Positions 17,267 to 25,191 of a DNA stretch of 64,000 nt are shown here, in pieces. Every line of letters begins with the position of its first letter. The first letter of the stretch is position 1. The notes beneath the pieces were generated by a model. It made no database searches, had not been told where the DNA came from, and saw only the letters and a program-made list of their open reading frames with translations. Source of the stretch: Flavobacterium sp. 140616W15 (GTDB lineage: Bacteria > Bacteroidota > Bacteroidia > Flavobacteriales > Flavobacteriaceae); the NCBI RefSeq assembly GCF_003668995.1, contig NZ_CP033068.1, positions 4,278,001 to 4,342,000 on the forward strand, in the 5' to 3' direction. The position numbers were made by a program, and so were the translations under genes.

Positions 17267-17959
17267 ATGATAGAAAATCAAAATATTAGAGTTGCTGTCG
17301 ATGCGATTGTTTTTGGATACCAAAACAATCAATTATATGTGCTTTTAATTCAGCAAAAATTTGGATCTACAGAATCGTATTGGGCTTTGCCAGGCGGATT
17401 AGTGAAAAATGATGAATCATTGCAGCAAGCAGTAAAACGGGAGTTAAAAGAGGAAACTAATATTACGGTGAATCACTTTGAGCAATTATTTACTTTCGGT
17501 GATGATGTTTTCAGGGATCCGAGAAACAGGGTTATTTCTGTAGCATATTTTGCATTAGTAGATCCTTCAAAGCTAAAAGTTAAGGCTGATTCTGACGCAG
17601 ATAATGCACAATGGTTTAAAGTGGATACTATTCCAGTTTTGGCTTTTGACCATAATTTGATTTTAAAAAAAGCAATTGAACGTTTAAAAGCAAAACTTAC
17701 TTATGAACCAATCGGGTTTGATTTATTGCCAGTAGAGTTTATGTTTTCAGAATTAGAGAATTTGTATTGCACGATTTTAGAGAAAGAAATAGACAGAAGA
17801 AATTTCAGAAAAAAGATTTTAAGTTACGGGATTATTCAGGAAACAGATAATTTTTCTCCTAATAAAACAGGAAGGCCAGCAAAATTATTTAAGTTTAATC
17901 AGAAGAAATATAATGACTTATTGAAAGAAGGATTCCACTTTGAAATAAAGTTTGCGTAA
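17267..17959 (+). CDS. nrtR: NrtR-type Nudix/winged-helix regulator of NAD metabolism
   Basis: Repressor of NAD biosynthesis and salvage genes; family members release DNA on binding ADP-ribose. 230 residues. Residues 1-140 form a Nudix domain with box G44-x5-E50-x7-R58-E59-L60-K61-E62-E63-T64-N65-I66; the usual Gly is Asn, consistent with a sensor rather than a hydrolase. The C-terminal winged helix (about 150-225) has DRRNFRKKILSYGIIQETDN and GRPAKLFKF, typical of NrtR. Its neighbours prs-like and nadV are NAD salvage genes, and 17-bp palindromes flank it. Strong call by domain and context together. Confidence 0.92.
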   Translation: MIENQNIRVAVDAIVFGYQNNQLYVLLIQQKFGSTESYWALPGGLVKNDESLQQAVKRELKEETNITVNHFEQLFTFGDDVFRDPRNRVISVAYFALVDPSKLKVKADSDADNAQWFKVDTIPVLAFDHNLILKKAIERLKAKLTYEPIGFDLLPVEFMFSELENLYCTILEKEIDRRNFRKKILSYGIIQETDNFSPNKTGRPAKLFKFNQKKYNDLLKEGFHFEIKFA

Positions 17960-17969
17960 TTTTTACACA
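17953..17969 (+). promoter_or_regulatory. NrtR-type operator 2
   Basis: Palindrome TGCGTAATTTTTACACA overlapping the nrtR stop codon, 51 bases upstream of operator 3 (start to start). The spacing suggests cooperative or looped repression of the downstream operon. Confidence 0.6.
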
Positions 17970-17975
17970 AAATAA

Positions 17976-18005
17976 TTGTTGAACAGAATATTAAATGTAT
18001 ATTTG
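17976..18005 (+). promoter_or_regulatory. Promoter of the NAD/ADP-ribose operon
   Basis: TTG at 17976-17978, exactly 19 bases, then TATATTTG at 17998-18005: a textbook Bacteroidota promoter. It is followed 28 bases later by the prs-like ATG. Confidence 0.75.
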
Positions 18006-18020
18006 CGTATAATTAACGCA
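18004..18020 (+). promoter_or_regulatory. NrtR-type operator 3
   Basis: Palindrome TGCGTATAATTAACGCA. Its first base is 6 bases after the first base of the -7 element, the same offset as operator 1 at the nrtR promoter. Consensus of the three sites is about TGYGTAWWWTTWACRCA. Confidence 0.7.
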
Positions 18021-18033
18021 AACTAAAAAAGCT

Positions 18034-18867
18034 ATGATACTTAATTTAGACCCAAATTTCAGACCATTTCCAGGACAAAAAGAAATAGATTTTAAAAGTT
18101 TCATTTTTTCAGGAGGAGAACCACATATCAAGATTAATCCTGATTTTGATGTCAATCAAAAAATAACAATTACACATAGATTAAATTCATTCAACGATTT
18201 TGGATTATTATGTTTAGCTGTTGACGCATTAAGAAGGATGGACGTAAAAGTTATTGATTTGTTTATTCCTTATTTTCCAGCGGCAAGACAAGATCGTGTC
18301 ATGATAAAAGGAGAACCATTATCAGTAAAAGTTTATGCAGATATCATAAATGCAATGCAATTGAACAAAGTATCTGTTTTTGATGCACATTCTGAAGTTA
18401 CCCCAGCTTTGGTAAACAATTGTGATGTAATTCCGAATCATATTTTTATCCAAAAAGTGATAAAAACAATAGGAAGCAATGTAAAATTAATTTCTCCAGA
18501 CGGTGGAGCGTTGAAAAAAATCTATAAAGTTTCTGAGTTTCTTGGCGGAGTTGATGTTGTAGAATGTAGTAAAAGCCGCGATGTGAAAACAGGAAGATTA
18601 TCAGGCTTTAAAGTATATGAAGATGATTTGCAGGGAATGGATTGTCTTATTGTAGATGATATTTGCGATGGAGGGGGAACCTTCGTAGGATTAGCAGAAG
18701 AGTTAAAAAAGAAAAATGCTGGAAAATTATATCTAGCGGTAAGCCACGGAATTTTCAATAAAGGTTTTGAGGTTTTAGATTGTTTCGATAAAATATTTAC
18801 AACCAATTCTTTCAAAGATTTTGAAGGAGAAAGTGTTGAAGTTGTGAAATTAAGTGAATTGATATGA
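18034..18867 (+). CDS. Ribose-phosphate pyrophosphokinase-like protein (PRPP supply for NAD salvage)
   Basis: Makes or is predicted to make PRPP from ribose 5-phosphate and ATP. 277 residues, shorter than the roughly 310 of the housekeeping enzyme, so this is a specialised paralogue. Visible motifs: FIPYFPAARQDR at 77-88, the AHS catalytic-type segment FDAHSEVTPAL at 117-126, and the PRPP loop DDICDGGGTF at 208-217. First gene of the NrtR-controlled operon; it supplies the co-substrate of NadV four genes downstream. Its stop overlaps the NADAR start by 4 bases (ATGA). Confidence 0.88.
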   Translation: MILNLDPNFRPFPGQKEIDFKSFIFSGGEPHIKINPDFDVNQKITITHRLNSFNDFGLLCLAVDALRRMDVKVIDLFIPYFPAARQDRVMIKGEPLSVKVYADIINAMQLNKVSVFDAHSEVTPALVNNCDVIPNHIFIQKVIKTIGSNVKLISPDGGALKKIYKVSEFLGGVDVVECSKSRDVKTGRLSGFKVYEDDLQGMDCLIVDDICDGGGTFVGLAEELKKKNAGKLYLAVSHGIFNKGFEVLDCFDKIFTTNSFKDFEGESVEVVKLSELI

Positions 18868-19400
18868 AGTATAGTATAGAAAAACTCATAGCAGAAAATC
18901 AAGATAATAAATATCTCTTTTTTTGGGGACATCAGCCAAATAAAGATGGAAGTATTTCTAAAACTTGTTTCAGTCAGTGGTGGTTAAGCTCATTTGAAGT
19001 TGATAATGTGACTTATAAAACGGCAGAACACTGGATGATGGCAAAGAAAGCAGAATTGTTTAACGATAAAGAAGTTTTAGAAAAAATAATTAAAGCCAAT
19101 TCTCCTGCCGAAGCCAAAAAGTTAGGCAGAGAAGTTAAAAATTATGATGATGCTGTTTGGTTAGATAATAGATACGAGATTGTTCGACAAGGGAATTTTT
19201 ACAAATTCAGTCAGAATAAGAATCTAAAAGAATTTCTAATTAATACAAAGGATAGAGTTTTAGTAGAAGCAAGCCCAGTTGATCCAATCTGGGGTATAGG
19301 AATGGCAAGTGACCACAAAGATGTTTTGAATCCTAAGAAATGGAGAGGGCCAAACCTTTTAGGATTTGCTTTGATGGAAGTTAGGGATGAATTAAAATAA
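18864..19400 (+). CDS. NADAR (YbiA-like) family protein
   Basis: 178 residues of the NADAR family, predicted or shown in other members to hydrolyse N-glycosidic bonds of ADP-ribosyl or riboflavin-pathway compounds. The motif order is clear: LFFWGHQP, CFSQWWLSSF, YKTAEHWMMAKKA (E55 at the catalytic Glu position), KLGREV, NFYKFSQN, LVEASPVDPIWGIGM and NLLGFALMEVR. It sits between the PRPP synthase-like gene and kptA in a tight operon, so a role in removing ADP-ribose adducts or recycling ADP-ribosyl products fits best here. Substrate is inference. Confidence 0.9.
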   Translation: MKYSIEKLIAENQDNKYLFFWGHQPNKDGSISKTCFSQWWLSSFEVDNVTYKTAEHWMMAKKAELFNDKEVLEKIIKANSPAEAKKLGREVKNYDDAVWLDNRYEIVRQGNFYKFSQNKNLKEFLINTKDRVLVEASPVDPIWGIGMASDHKDVLNPKKWRGPNLLGFALMEVRDELK

Positions 19401-19422
19401 GAAATATTATTTCATAGAAATT

Positions 19423-19965
19423 ATGAATGAAAAAATAGCAAAAAGCATTAGCAAATTCCTGAGTTTAGTACTCAGACATTCGCCAGAAACCATAAATTTA
19501 AAACTAGATGAAAATGGTTGGGCAGATGTAGAAGAATTGATTGCAAAATGTTCGAAAAACGGAAACACATTAAATTCAGAACTTCTGGATTATGTAGTAG
19601 AAAATAATGATAAAAAAAGATTTGCTTTTAATGAAGATAAAACTAAAATAAGAGCAAGTCAGGGACATTCAATTTCGGTTGAGCTAAACCTCAATGAAGC
19701 AGAACCTTCGGAGTTTTTGTATCACGGGACAGTTGGGAAGTTTATGGAGAGTATCAAAAGAGAAGGACTTCAGAAAATGAGCCGTCAACACGTACATCTT
19801 AGCCAAGATAGAGAAACAGCTATTAAGGTGGGCGGAAGAAGAGGAGCTCCGCAGATTTTAAGCGTTAGGAGTGGAGCCATGCATAGAGACGGATTTAAAT
19901 TTTATTTGTCTGAAAACAATGTTTGGTTAACGGATGAAGTGCCTGTAAAATATATAGAATTTTAA
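19423..19965 (+). CDS. kptA: RNA 2'-phosphotransferase (Tpt1/KptA)
   Basis: Transfers an internal RNA 2'-phosphate to NAD+, giving repaired RNA, nicotinamide and ADP-ribose 1'',2''-cyclic phosphate. 180 residues, full length. The catalytic set is visible: R18-H19 in VLRHSPET, R66 in KKRFAFN and R121 in MSRQHVHLS, plus RASQGHS and YHGT. Bacteria lack the eukaryotic splicing pathway that makes such 2'-phosphates, so the substrate is uncertain. Here it is embedded in an NAD-rebuilding operon, and its products nicotinamide and an ADP-ribose derivative are what the neighbours could reuse. Gap to the next gene is 2 bases. Confidence 0.93.
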   Translation: MNEKIAKSISKFLSLVLRHSPETINLKLDENGWADVEELIAKCSKNGNTLNSELLDYVVENNDKKRFAFNEDKTKIRASQGHSISVELNLNEAEPSEFLYHGTVGKFMESIKREGLQKMSRQHVHLSQDRETAIKVGGRRGAPQILSVRSGAMHRDGFKFYLSENNVWLTDEVPVKYIEF

Positions 19966-19967
19966 TC

Positions 19968-20696
19968 ATGAAAAGGACTTTGGTAATTGGAGATATTCAT
20001 GGCGGATTAAGAGCTTTAATTCAGCTTTTGGAGCGAACCAATATCCATGCAAATGATAGATTGATTTTCTTAGGAGATTATGTTGATGGTTGGAGTGAAT
20101 CGGCAGCAGTAATTGATTTTCTTATCGAATTGAATAAAACACATAGCTGTATATTTATTAACGGGAATCATGATATTTGGTGTCAGGAGTGGTTACAATC
20201 AGGAAAGCCAAATAATATTTGGTTGCAACACGGAGGAATGGCGACTATAAAAAGCTATGAAGATTTTACTTCTGAGAAAATAGCGGAGCATTTATTCTTT
20301 TTTGAAAGCACGAAAGATTATTATATCGATGACCAAAATCGCTTATTTATTCATGCAGGATTTTCCTCTATGCATGGTCCGGAAAAAGAACATTATTCGA
20401 GTAATTATTCTTGGGATAGAACATTGTGGGAAATGGCTTTGACAATGGACAAGCGAATAAAAAAAGATTCGCTTTTATATCCCAAAAGATTATTGCTTTA
20501 CGAAGAAATATACATAGGTCATACACCGACCTTACATTATAATATCGAAGTTCCTATGCAGGGTTGTAATGTTTGGAATATAGATACAGGAGCCGCTTTT
20601 CATGGAAAATTATCCTGTATGGATGCTGAAACAAAAAAAGTTTGGCAAAGCGATATAGTCCAGGAATTATATCCCAACGAAAAAGGAAGAAATTAA
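19968..20696 (+). CDS. Metallophosphoesterase (PP1/ApaH-like)
   Basis: 242 residues with the calcineurin-like signature in order: GDIHG (8-12), GDYVDG (36-41), GNHD (66-69), then FIHAGFSS and YIGHTPT. It probably hydrolyses a phosphate ester with two metal ions in the cytoplasm. Position between kptA and nadV suggests a nucleotide or RNA-end substrate, for example the cyclic phosphate of KptA's ADP-ribose product, but Ser/Thr protein phosphatase activity is equally possible from sequence alone. Confidence 0.85.
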   Translation: MKRTLVIGDIHGGLRALIQLLERTNIHANDRLIFLGDYVDGWSESAAVIDFLIELNKTHSCIFINGNHDIWCQEWLQSGKPNNIWLQHGGMATIKSYEDFTSEKIAEHLFFFESTKDYYIDDQNRLFIHAGFSSMHGPEKEHYSSNYSWDRTLWEMALTMDKRIKKDSLLYPKRLLLYEEIYIGHTPTLHYNIEVPMQGCNVWNIDTGAAFHGKLSCMDAETKKVWQSDIVQELYPNEKGRN

Positions 20697-20720
20697 ACGT
20701 ATAAATTAAAATAATAAACC

Positions 20721-22190
20721 ATGAACCCATTATTACTAACAGATGGTTATAAAGTAGACCACAGAAGACAATATCCAACAGGAACAACATTAGTATATTC
20801 TAATTGGACGCCAAGAAAATCAAGAATAGAAGGAGTCGATGAGGTTGTGTTTTTCGGATTGCAATATTTTATCAAAAAGTATATTATTCAAGATTTTGAT
20901 TTGTACTTTTTTAAACAGCCAAAAGAAGAGGTTGTGAAAAAATATGCAAGAAGAATCAATAACTATTTAGGTGAGAACTTAGTTGGAACGAAACATATTG
21001 AAGATTTACATGATTTAGGATACATCCCGATGGTTTTTAAAGCATTGCCAGAAGGAGCAAGCGTTCCTGTTCGTGTACCTATGTTTACGATGTACAATAC
21101 AATACCAGAGTTTTTTTGGTTAACAAATTATTTCGAAACATTGCTCTCAGCAGTGGTTTGGTTGCCTTGTAATTCTGCAACAATTGCGAAGCAGTATAGA
21201 ATTGTACTTGATAAATACGCACAAGAAACGTCATCAGTTCCAGAGTTTGTAGATTGGCAAGGACATGATTTCTCTATGAGAGGAATGGGAGGGATAGAAG
21301 CGGCTGTAACATCTTCGGCAGGACATTTATTGAGTTTTGCAGGTTCTGATACTATTCCTGCAATTGATTTTCTAGAGGAGTATTACAATGCTAATTCAGA
21401 TGTTGAGCTTGTTGCTGGATCAGTAGCAGCAACCGAGCATTCAGTAATGTGTATGGGGACGACTGAAGGGGAATACGATACATTTAAGAGATTGATTTGC
21501 GAAGTGTACCCTAAAGGGATCGTTTCGATAGTTGCAGATACTTGGGATTTGTGGAAGGTATTAACGGATTATTTGCCTCGATTAAAAGAAGAAATTATTT
21601 CAAGAGAAGGAAAAGTAGTAATTAGACCAGATAGTGGAGATCCTGTTGATATTATTTGTGGTAATCCAAACGGGAAAACAGAAGAAGAAAAGAAAGGTGT
21701 TATTGAGTTAATTTGGGATGTTTTTGGAGGAACTACAAATAGCAAAGGATATAAAGAATTAGTGCCTCAAATTGGAGCAATATATGGGGATAGTATTACT
21801 GTAGCCAGAGCAACTCAAATTTGTGAAAGATTAAAATCTAAAGGTTTTGCTTCTACAAATGTGGTTCTTGGAATAGGTTCGTTTACATATCAATACAATA
21901 CCAGAGATACATTTGGATTTGCAATGAAAGCAACTTACGGTGAAGTAAACGGCGAAGGAAGAGCTATCTTTAAAGATCCAATTACGGATGATGGTACTAA
22001 GAAGTCTGCCAAAGGATTAATGAAAATTGACTTAGTAGATGGCGTATATCATTTAACCGATAATGTTTCTTGGGAAGAAGAACGTAAAGGAGAGTTAAAA
22101 GAAGTCTTTAGGGATGGTAAATTATTAATCGACCATTCATTATCAGAAATCAGAAATAATGTAAAAAAAGAAGAGCCTGTTATAAGCTAA
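20721..22190 (+). CDS. nadV: Nicotinamide phosphoribosyltransferase (NAMPT)
   Basis: Joins nicotinamide and PRPP to make NMN. 489 residues, the same size as the animal enzyme. Visible: NWTPRKSRIEGVDEVVFFGL near the N-terminus, DWQGHDFSMRGMGG, the active-site region SVAATEHSVMCMGT with H240 at the phospho-His position, the substrate motif VIRPDSGDPVDI, and IFKDPITDDGTKKSAKGL. Last gene of the NrtR operon, closed by a terminator. Together with the PRPP synthase-like gene it forms a two-step NAD salvage route, completed by an NMN adenylyltransferase not seen here. Confidence 0.95.
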   Translation: MNPLLLTDGYKVDHRRQYPTGTTLVYSNWTPRKSRIEGVDEVVFFGLQYFIKKYIIQDFDLYFFKQPKEEVVKKYARRINNYLGENLVGTKHIEDLHDLGYIPMVFKALPEGASVPVRVPMFTMYNTIPEFFWLTNYFETLLSAVVWLPCNSATIAKQYRIVLDKYAQETSSVPEFVDWQGHDFSMRGMGGIEAAVTSSAGHLLSFAGSDTIPAIDFLEEYYNANSDVELVAGSVAATEHSVMCMGTTEGEYDTFKRLICEVYPKGIVSIVADTWDLWKVLTDYLPRLKEEIISREGKVVIRPDSGDPVDIICGNPNGKTEEEKKGVIELIWDVFGGTTNSKGYKELVPQIGAIYGDSITVARATQICERLKSKGFASTNVVLGIGSFTYQYNTRDTFGFAMKATYGEVNGEGRAIFKDPITDDGTKKSAKGLMKIDLVDGVYHLTDNVSWEEERKGELKEVFRDGKLLIDHSLSEIRNNVKKEEPVIS

Positions 22191-22200
22191 TCAATAAAGA

Positions 22201-22233
22201 AAAAGTCTAAATGAATTAACATTTAGGCTTTTT
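22201..22233 (+). terminator. Terminator of the NAD/ADP-ribose operon
   Basis: A 13-bp stem with one G-T pair (22201-22213 with about 22220-22232) followed by T-rich sequence. The 210-base spacer that follows to nadD shows only AT-rich words such as AACGCATAGAAACATAG and no gene. Confidence 0.8.
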
Positions 22234-22444
22234 TATTTATATAATGGCGAGTTATATACAATTGTTTTTAACGCATAGAAACATAGTTTTTGTACTCTTA
22301 AAAATAGGCGTTTCACTTATTTTGAATGCACAGAGTTAGCTATGTGAGAGAAATATTTTTCTTTTTTGCTTTCTTTTTAACGACACATAAAATCTATGTT
22401 TTAAATAAGATTTTTCGAATTATATATAAAACAAATTAATGTTA

Positions 22445-23026
22445 TTACTTCTTGTAGAAATTATTGTGATCGATATATTCCCAGACTTTTTCTGGTAATA
22501 GTGGTTGAATATTTTTTCCTTCTTTAATATTGTTACGAATAAAAGTAGAAGATATTTCTACAATAGGCGCATCTATTAAATGAATTTTAGGGTGATTTTT
22601 TAATTCTAAATTTTCTACTTCAGATGAAATTCGAGGATAAACATAAATGTCATAATCTTGAAGAATTATTTCATAGTTTTTCCATTTATGAAGAGTCTTC
22701 AAGTTGTCTTCGCCCATAATCAATGAAAACTCATGATTAGGATATCTTTCTTGTAAATGAACTAATGTATTTACAGTATAATTAGGCTGAGAGAGTTTAA
22801 ACTCAATATCCGAAGGTTTTAACTTATCAAAACTATCTGTAGCCAAATGAACCATTTGCAAGCGATGATAGTCATCGAGTAAAGTATCTTTCTTTTTAAG
22901 AGGGTTATGCGGTGTAACTACCATCCAAACCTGGTCCAAATCGGCATGTTCTGCCATGTGATTGGCAATAATGAGATGCCCAACATGTATGGGATTAAAA
23001 GTTCCGAAATAAAGACCAATTTTCAT
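22445..23026 (-). CDS. nadD: Nicotinate-nucleotide adenylyltransferase
   Basis: Adenylylates nicotinate mononucleotide in the de novo NAD pathway. 193 residues. The N-terminal GTFNPIHVGHLIIANHM is the nucleotidyltransferase GxFxPxHxGH motif; later come TPHNPLKKK and the C-terminal ISSTFIRNNI (SxTxxR). Last gene of the yicC-gmk-DoxX-nadD row, convergent with nadV, so it is next to the NrtR operon but on another transcript. Confidence 0.95.
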   Translation of the reverse strand: MKIGLYFGTFNPIHVGHLIIANHMAEHADLDQVWMVVTPHNPLKKKDTLLDDYHRLQMVHLATDSFDKLKPSDIEFKLSQPNYTVNTLVHLQERYPNHEFSLIMGEDNLKTLHKWKNYEIILQDYDIYVYPRISSEVENLELKNHPKIHLIDAPIVEISSTFIRNNIKEGKNIQPLLPEKVWEYIDHNNFYKK

Positions 23027-23142
23027 AAAAAAGGTAATTTTGTTTGATAGATTGAATAGCTTTAACTACAACAGTATTTAACTGGATGAGGTAGTTTTGT
23101 CTTTTTTACTTTCAAATTGTTCTAAAATAATAGCGATTAAGC

Positions 23143-23565
23143 TTAAAAACGACTCTTTTTACTAATGAAATTGTCTATTGAGAATTTACCACTTCCAGTT
23201 ACAAAAAGGAGTAAATAAAATAATAGATATAAAATAGCCATTTCTTTAACATCGATAGGGTCGGCTCCATGAACAACAAATACAGCAACTAACATTGTTA
23301 CTATTAAAGGTATTGAAGCTAATCTAGTTGCTAAACCTATTGCGATAAGAAATGAACATACAACTTCGGCAAAAACAGCAAGGCCTAAAGAAAGCGTGTT
23401 TCCTACTCCAAGAGGATCAGGAAATTGAATTTCACCTCCTGCTAAAAGTGTATTTAACTTTGGTAAACCATGAAAAATCATCAATGTTGCAATCGATAAT
23501 CGGATTATAAGAATAATAAAATCTACGTTAGTTTCGCTTCTTTTTACTTGAAATAATCTATTCAT
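23143..23565 (-). CDS. DoxX family membrane protein
   Basis: 140 residues with about four membrane helices (IILIIRLSIATLMIFHGLPK, then LAVFAEVVCSFLIAIGLATR, and two more). The HGLPKL and GLATRLA segments are typical of DoxX/SURF4-like proteins, whose exact biochemical role is unsettled. It lies between gmk and nadD, which usually stand next to each other in this kind of gene row. Confidence 0.85.
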   Translation of the reverse strand: MNRLFQVKRSETNVDFIILIIRLSIATLMIFHGLPKLNTLLAGGEIQFPDPLGVGNTLSLGLAVFAEVVCSFLIAIGLATRLASIPLIVTMLVAVFVVHGADPIDVKEMAILYLLFYLLLFVTGSGKFSIDNFISKKSRF

Positions 23566-23627
23566 AATAGTACTTTTTTCTTTTAAAATAATTTGGGTTT
23601 TATATTGCTTTTTATAGCGTAGGAATG

Positions 23628-24203
23628 TTATTCTTTATTAATGAATTCTTTTACCAGTTGATACGCTTCTTCTTTGGCAGTATCCAAATCGTAGTTTTTG
23701 ATGATTTTGTCAAATTGTGGTGCAGTTGCTAATTCTACAGATGCTTTAGCAATGCGCATATTGATTTTATCTTCACTTTCGGTCGAGCGTTTTTTCAAAC
23801 GAATTTTTAGTTCATCGATACTTGGTGGTTTCACAAAAACTGCAAGAGTTTCTTCAGGAAATTTATGTTTAATACGCAATCCTCCAGAAACGTCAATATC
23901 AAAAATTACATTTTTGCCTAAAGCCCAAATACGTTCGATTTCGCTTTTTAAAGTCCCGTAAAAATTATCACGATATACTTCTTCCCATTCCAGGAAATCT
24001 TCGGCCTTAATGTGTTTTTTAAACTCTTCTAAGGAAATAAAATAATAATCCGTTCCATGAACTTCTTCTCCACGAGGTTCGCGGGAAGCTGCCGAAATAG
24101 AAAATTCTAGGTTTAAATCTTCTTTGCTTAATAAATGTCTAACGATGGTTGTTTTTCCTGAACCGGAAGGCGCTGAGAATACGATTAATTTCCCTTTTTT
24201 CAT
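23628..24203 (-). CDS. gmk: Guanylate kinase
   Basis: Phosphorylates GMP to GDP. 191 residues. P-loop APSGSGKTTIV at residues 10-20; GMP-binding segment SAASREPRGEEVHGTDYYFI; then YGTLKSEIERI, FDIDVSGGLRIK and lid RLKKRSTESEDKINMRI. Same strand as yicC (70 bases upstream), DoxX and nadD; likely one transcript. Confidence 0.96.
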   Translation of the reverse strand: MKKGKLIVFSAPSGSGKTTIVRHLLSKEDLNLEFSISAASREPRGEEVHGTDYYFISLEEFKKHIKAEDFLEWEEVYRDNFYGTLKSEIERIWALGKNVIFDIDVSGGLRIKHKFPEETLAVFVKPPSIDELKIRLKKRSTESEDKINMRIAKASVELATAPQFDKIIKNYDLDTAKEEAYQLVKEFINKE

Positions 24204-24273
24204 TACTTATGCTTTTGGCTTGAAGCACTATGCTTTAAGCTTATATTTATTATATCTTTTCTAGTTTTAGTTT

Positions 24274-25134
24274 TTACAAAACATTTAAAACCTGTTCTTT
24301 GATTTTTTCTAATTCATCTTTCATCATCACAACCAATTTTTGCATTTGGGCATGATTAGATTTGGATCCCATGGTATTAATTTCACGGCCCATTTCCTGA
24401 GTAATAAAACCTAATTTTCTACCATTGGCTTCAGTGCCATCAATAGTTTCTAGGAAATAATCAAGGTGATTGGTCAAACGTACTTTTTCTTCAGTTATAT
24501 CTAATTTTTCTAGATAGTAGATAAGTTCTTGTTCAAAACGGTTTTCATCAACATTTACTTTAAGCTCAGAAATTGCTGTTTGTAAACGGTCTTTTATGGC
24601 TTGTACACGTTCAGGGTCTAATGCCAAAGCATCAGTCATATACTGACGGATATTGCCTATGCGTAATTGAAATTCTTTTTCAAGAGACTCGCCTTCGTCT
24701 TTTCTGAAACTCAAGATGTTTTGTAGTGCTTCTTCAATTACAGTTTGAATTTGCTCCCAATCATTTTCATCAATTTCTTCGCGTTCTGTTTTTAATGTGT
24801 CTGGCATACGAATAGCCATTTTCATCAATTCAGTTTCGTCAGCTTCAGGATAAACCTCTTTTAATTGGTTGATATAAATTCTCACGATAGGAACATTTAC
24901 TTTCGTAGATGTTTGTTCAGAAGTACTTTCGATAAAAATAGAAAAATCAACTTTACCTCTTTCTAGTTTCAATGCAATCTGATTGCGTAAACCCAACTCC
25001 ATTTCTCTGTAAAGTGAAGGCATTCTAACATTGAGGTCTAAGCCTTTACTGTTTAGCGATTTTACTTCTACAGTAATTTTTTTTGTTGGTAATTGCAAAG
25101 AAGCTTTACCGAACCCTGTCATGGATTGTATCAT
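24274..25134 (-). CDS. yicC: YicC family protein (endoribonuclease-like)
   Basis: 286 residues, full length. The N-terminal YicC domain starts MIQSMTGFGKASLQL and has VEVKSLNSKGLDLNVRMPS. The C-terminal DUF1732 has EQELIYYLEKLDITEEKVRL, NHLDYFLETI and GFITQEMGREINTMGSKSNH. E. coli YicC is reported as an RNase that degrades small RNA; the function in this group is not established. First gene of the gmk/nadD row. Confidence 0.92.
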   Translation of the reverse strand: MIQSMTGFGKASLQLPTKKITVEVKSLNSKGLDLNVRMPSLYREMELGLRNQIALKLERGKVDFSIFIESTSEQTSTKVNVPIVRIYINQLKEVYPEADETELMKMAIRMPDTLKTEREEIDENDWEQIQTVIEEALQNILSFRKDEGESLEKEFQLRIGNIRQYMTDALALDPERVQAIKDRLQTAISELKVNVDENRFEQELIYYLEKLDITEEKVRLTNHLDYFLETIDGTEANGRKLGFITQEMGREINTMGSKSNHAQMQKLVVMMKDELEKIKEQVLNVL

Positions 25135-25191
25135 ATAATTGGATATAAAGGGGCAAAGATAATGAAATATTTGCTGTAATGCAGTTGAAGC

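Noticed and set aside
22234..22444. Possible riboswitch or RNA gene between nadV and nadD
   Set aside because: The spacer lies downstream of both convergent genes, so leader regulation is not expected, and no stable fold or conserved core was seen.
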